Assembly (NCBI GenBank): GCA_900321645.1
Contig: ONWZ01000028.1
Coordinates: 1-5,384 of the forward strand
From: an uncultured Eubacteriales bacterium
GTDB taxonomy: Bacteria; Bacillota_I; Bacilli_A; RF39; UBA660
Reading direction: 5' to 3'
DNA length: 5,384 nt
The notes under the pieces were generated by a model. The model saw only the letters and a list, made by a program, of their open reading frames with translations, did not search any database and was not told where the DNA came from. A program made the translations under genes and the position numbers. Shown here in pieces: positions 5,368 through 5,384 of the stretch. Position 1 is the stretch's first letter; each line of letters starts with the position of its first letter.

Positions 5368-5384
5368 ATGAATAGAAAAGGTCA
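5368..5384 (+). CDS. Start of a downstream gene (partial, unidentified)
   Basis: ATG at 5368 follows a perfect SD, AGGAGG (5356-5361), at 6-nt spacing, and a promoter-like element at 5329-5337. The visible codons read Met-Asn-Arg-Lys-Gly and then leave the window. The product cannot be named from five residues. The gene has its own promoter and is separated from the surface-protein gene by a terminator. Confidence 0.75.

Noticed and set aside
1..5384. CRISPR array, tRNA/rRNA gene, insertion sequence or defence/toxin system
   Set aside because: No regularly spaced repeats, cloverleaf, transposase, terminal inverted repeats or recognisable defence or toxin motifs were seen on either strand.

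Overview
The window is AT-rich, and every gene lies on the + strand. Spacing is tight, Shine-Dalgarno (SD) sequences are purine-rich, and the threonyl-tRNA synthetase gene is preceded by a T-box leader. Together these point to a low-GC Gram-positive bacterium (Bacillota). The signal-peptide surface protein with cohesin- and dockerin-like modules, and a ThrRS without its TGS domain, would suit an uncultured, gut-type Bacilli lineage with a reduced genome. That placement is inference. Only TAA and TAG end the complete genes, and tryptophan is read from TGG, so nothing suggests a recoded UGA.

Layout from left to right. (1) Positions 1-99 hold the last 32 codons of tsf (elongation factor Ts), closed by an 11-bp terminator that starts inside the stop codon. 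(2) Positions 126-545 form a self-contained unit: a promoter directly behind the tsf terminator, a 115-aa protein of unknown function, and its own terminator. (3) Positions 569-3080 are a threonine-regulated operon: promoter, T-box riboswitch with Thr specifier codons, an antiterminator/terminator switch, a 173-aa protein of unknown function (833-1354), then thrS (1305-3065), which overlaps it by 50 nt. (4) Positions 3081-5320 hold a monocistronic gene for a 682-aa membrane-anchored surface protein. It has a signal peptide, an acidic linker, an unassigned domain, a dockerin-like calcium-binding pair, a cohesin-like domain, a cadherin-like beta-sandwich, a transmembrane helix and a basic tail. 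Its mRNA has a roughly 100-nt structured leader. (5) Positions 5329-5384 hold the promoter, SD and first codons of another gene that runs off the window.

How the parts work together. tsf and thrS both serve translation. The T-box senses uncharged tRNA-Thr and should let transcription pass into the 173-aa gene and thrS when threonine charging is low, so the unknown protein is placed under the same control as ThrRS. The surface-protein gene looks independent, with its own extended -10 promoter and tandem repeats upstream. Two points stand out: an unknown gene inserted between the T-box and a TGS-less thrS, and the packing of all four transcript-ending stop codons into terminator hairpins.
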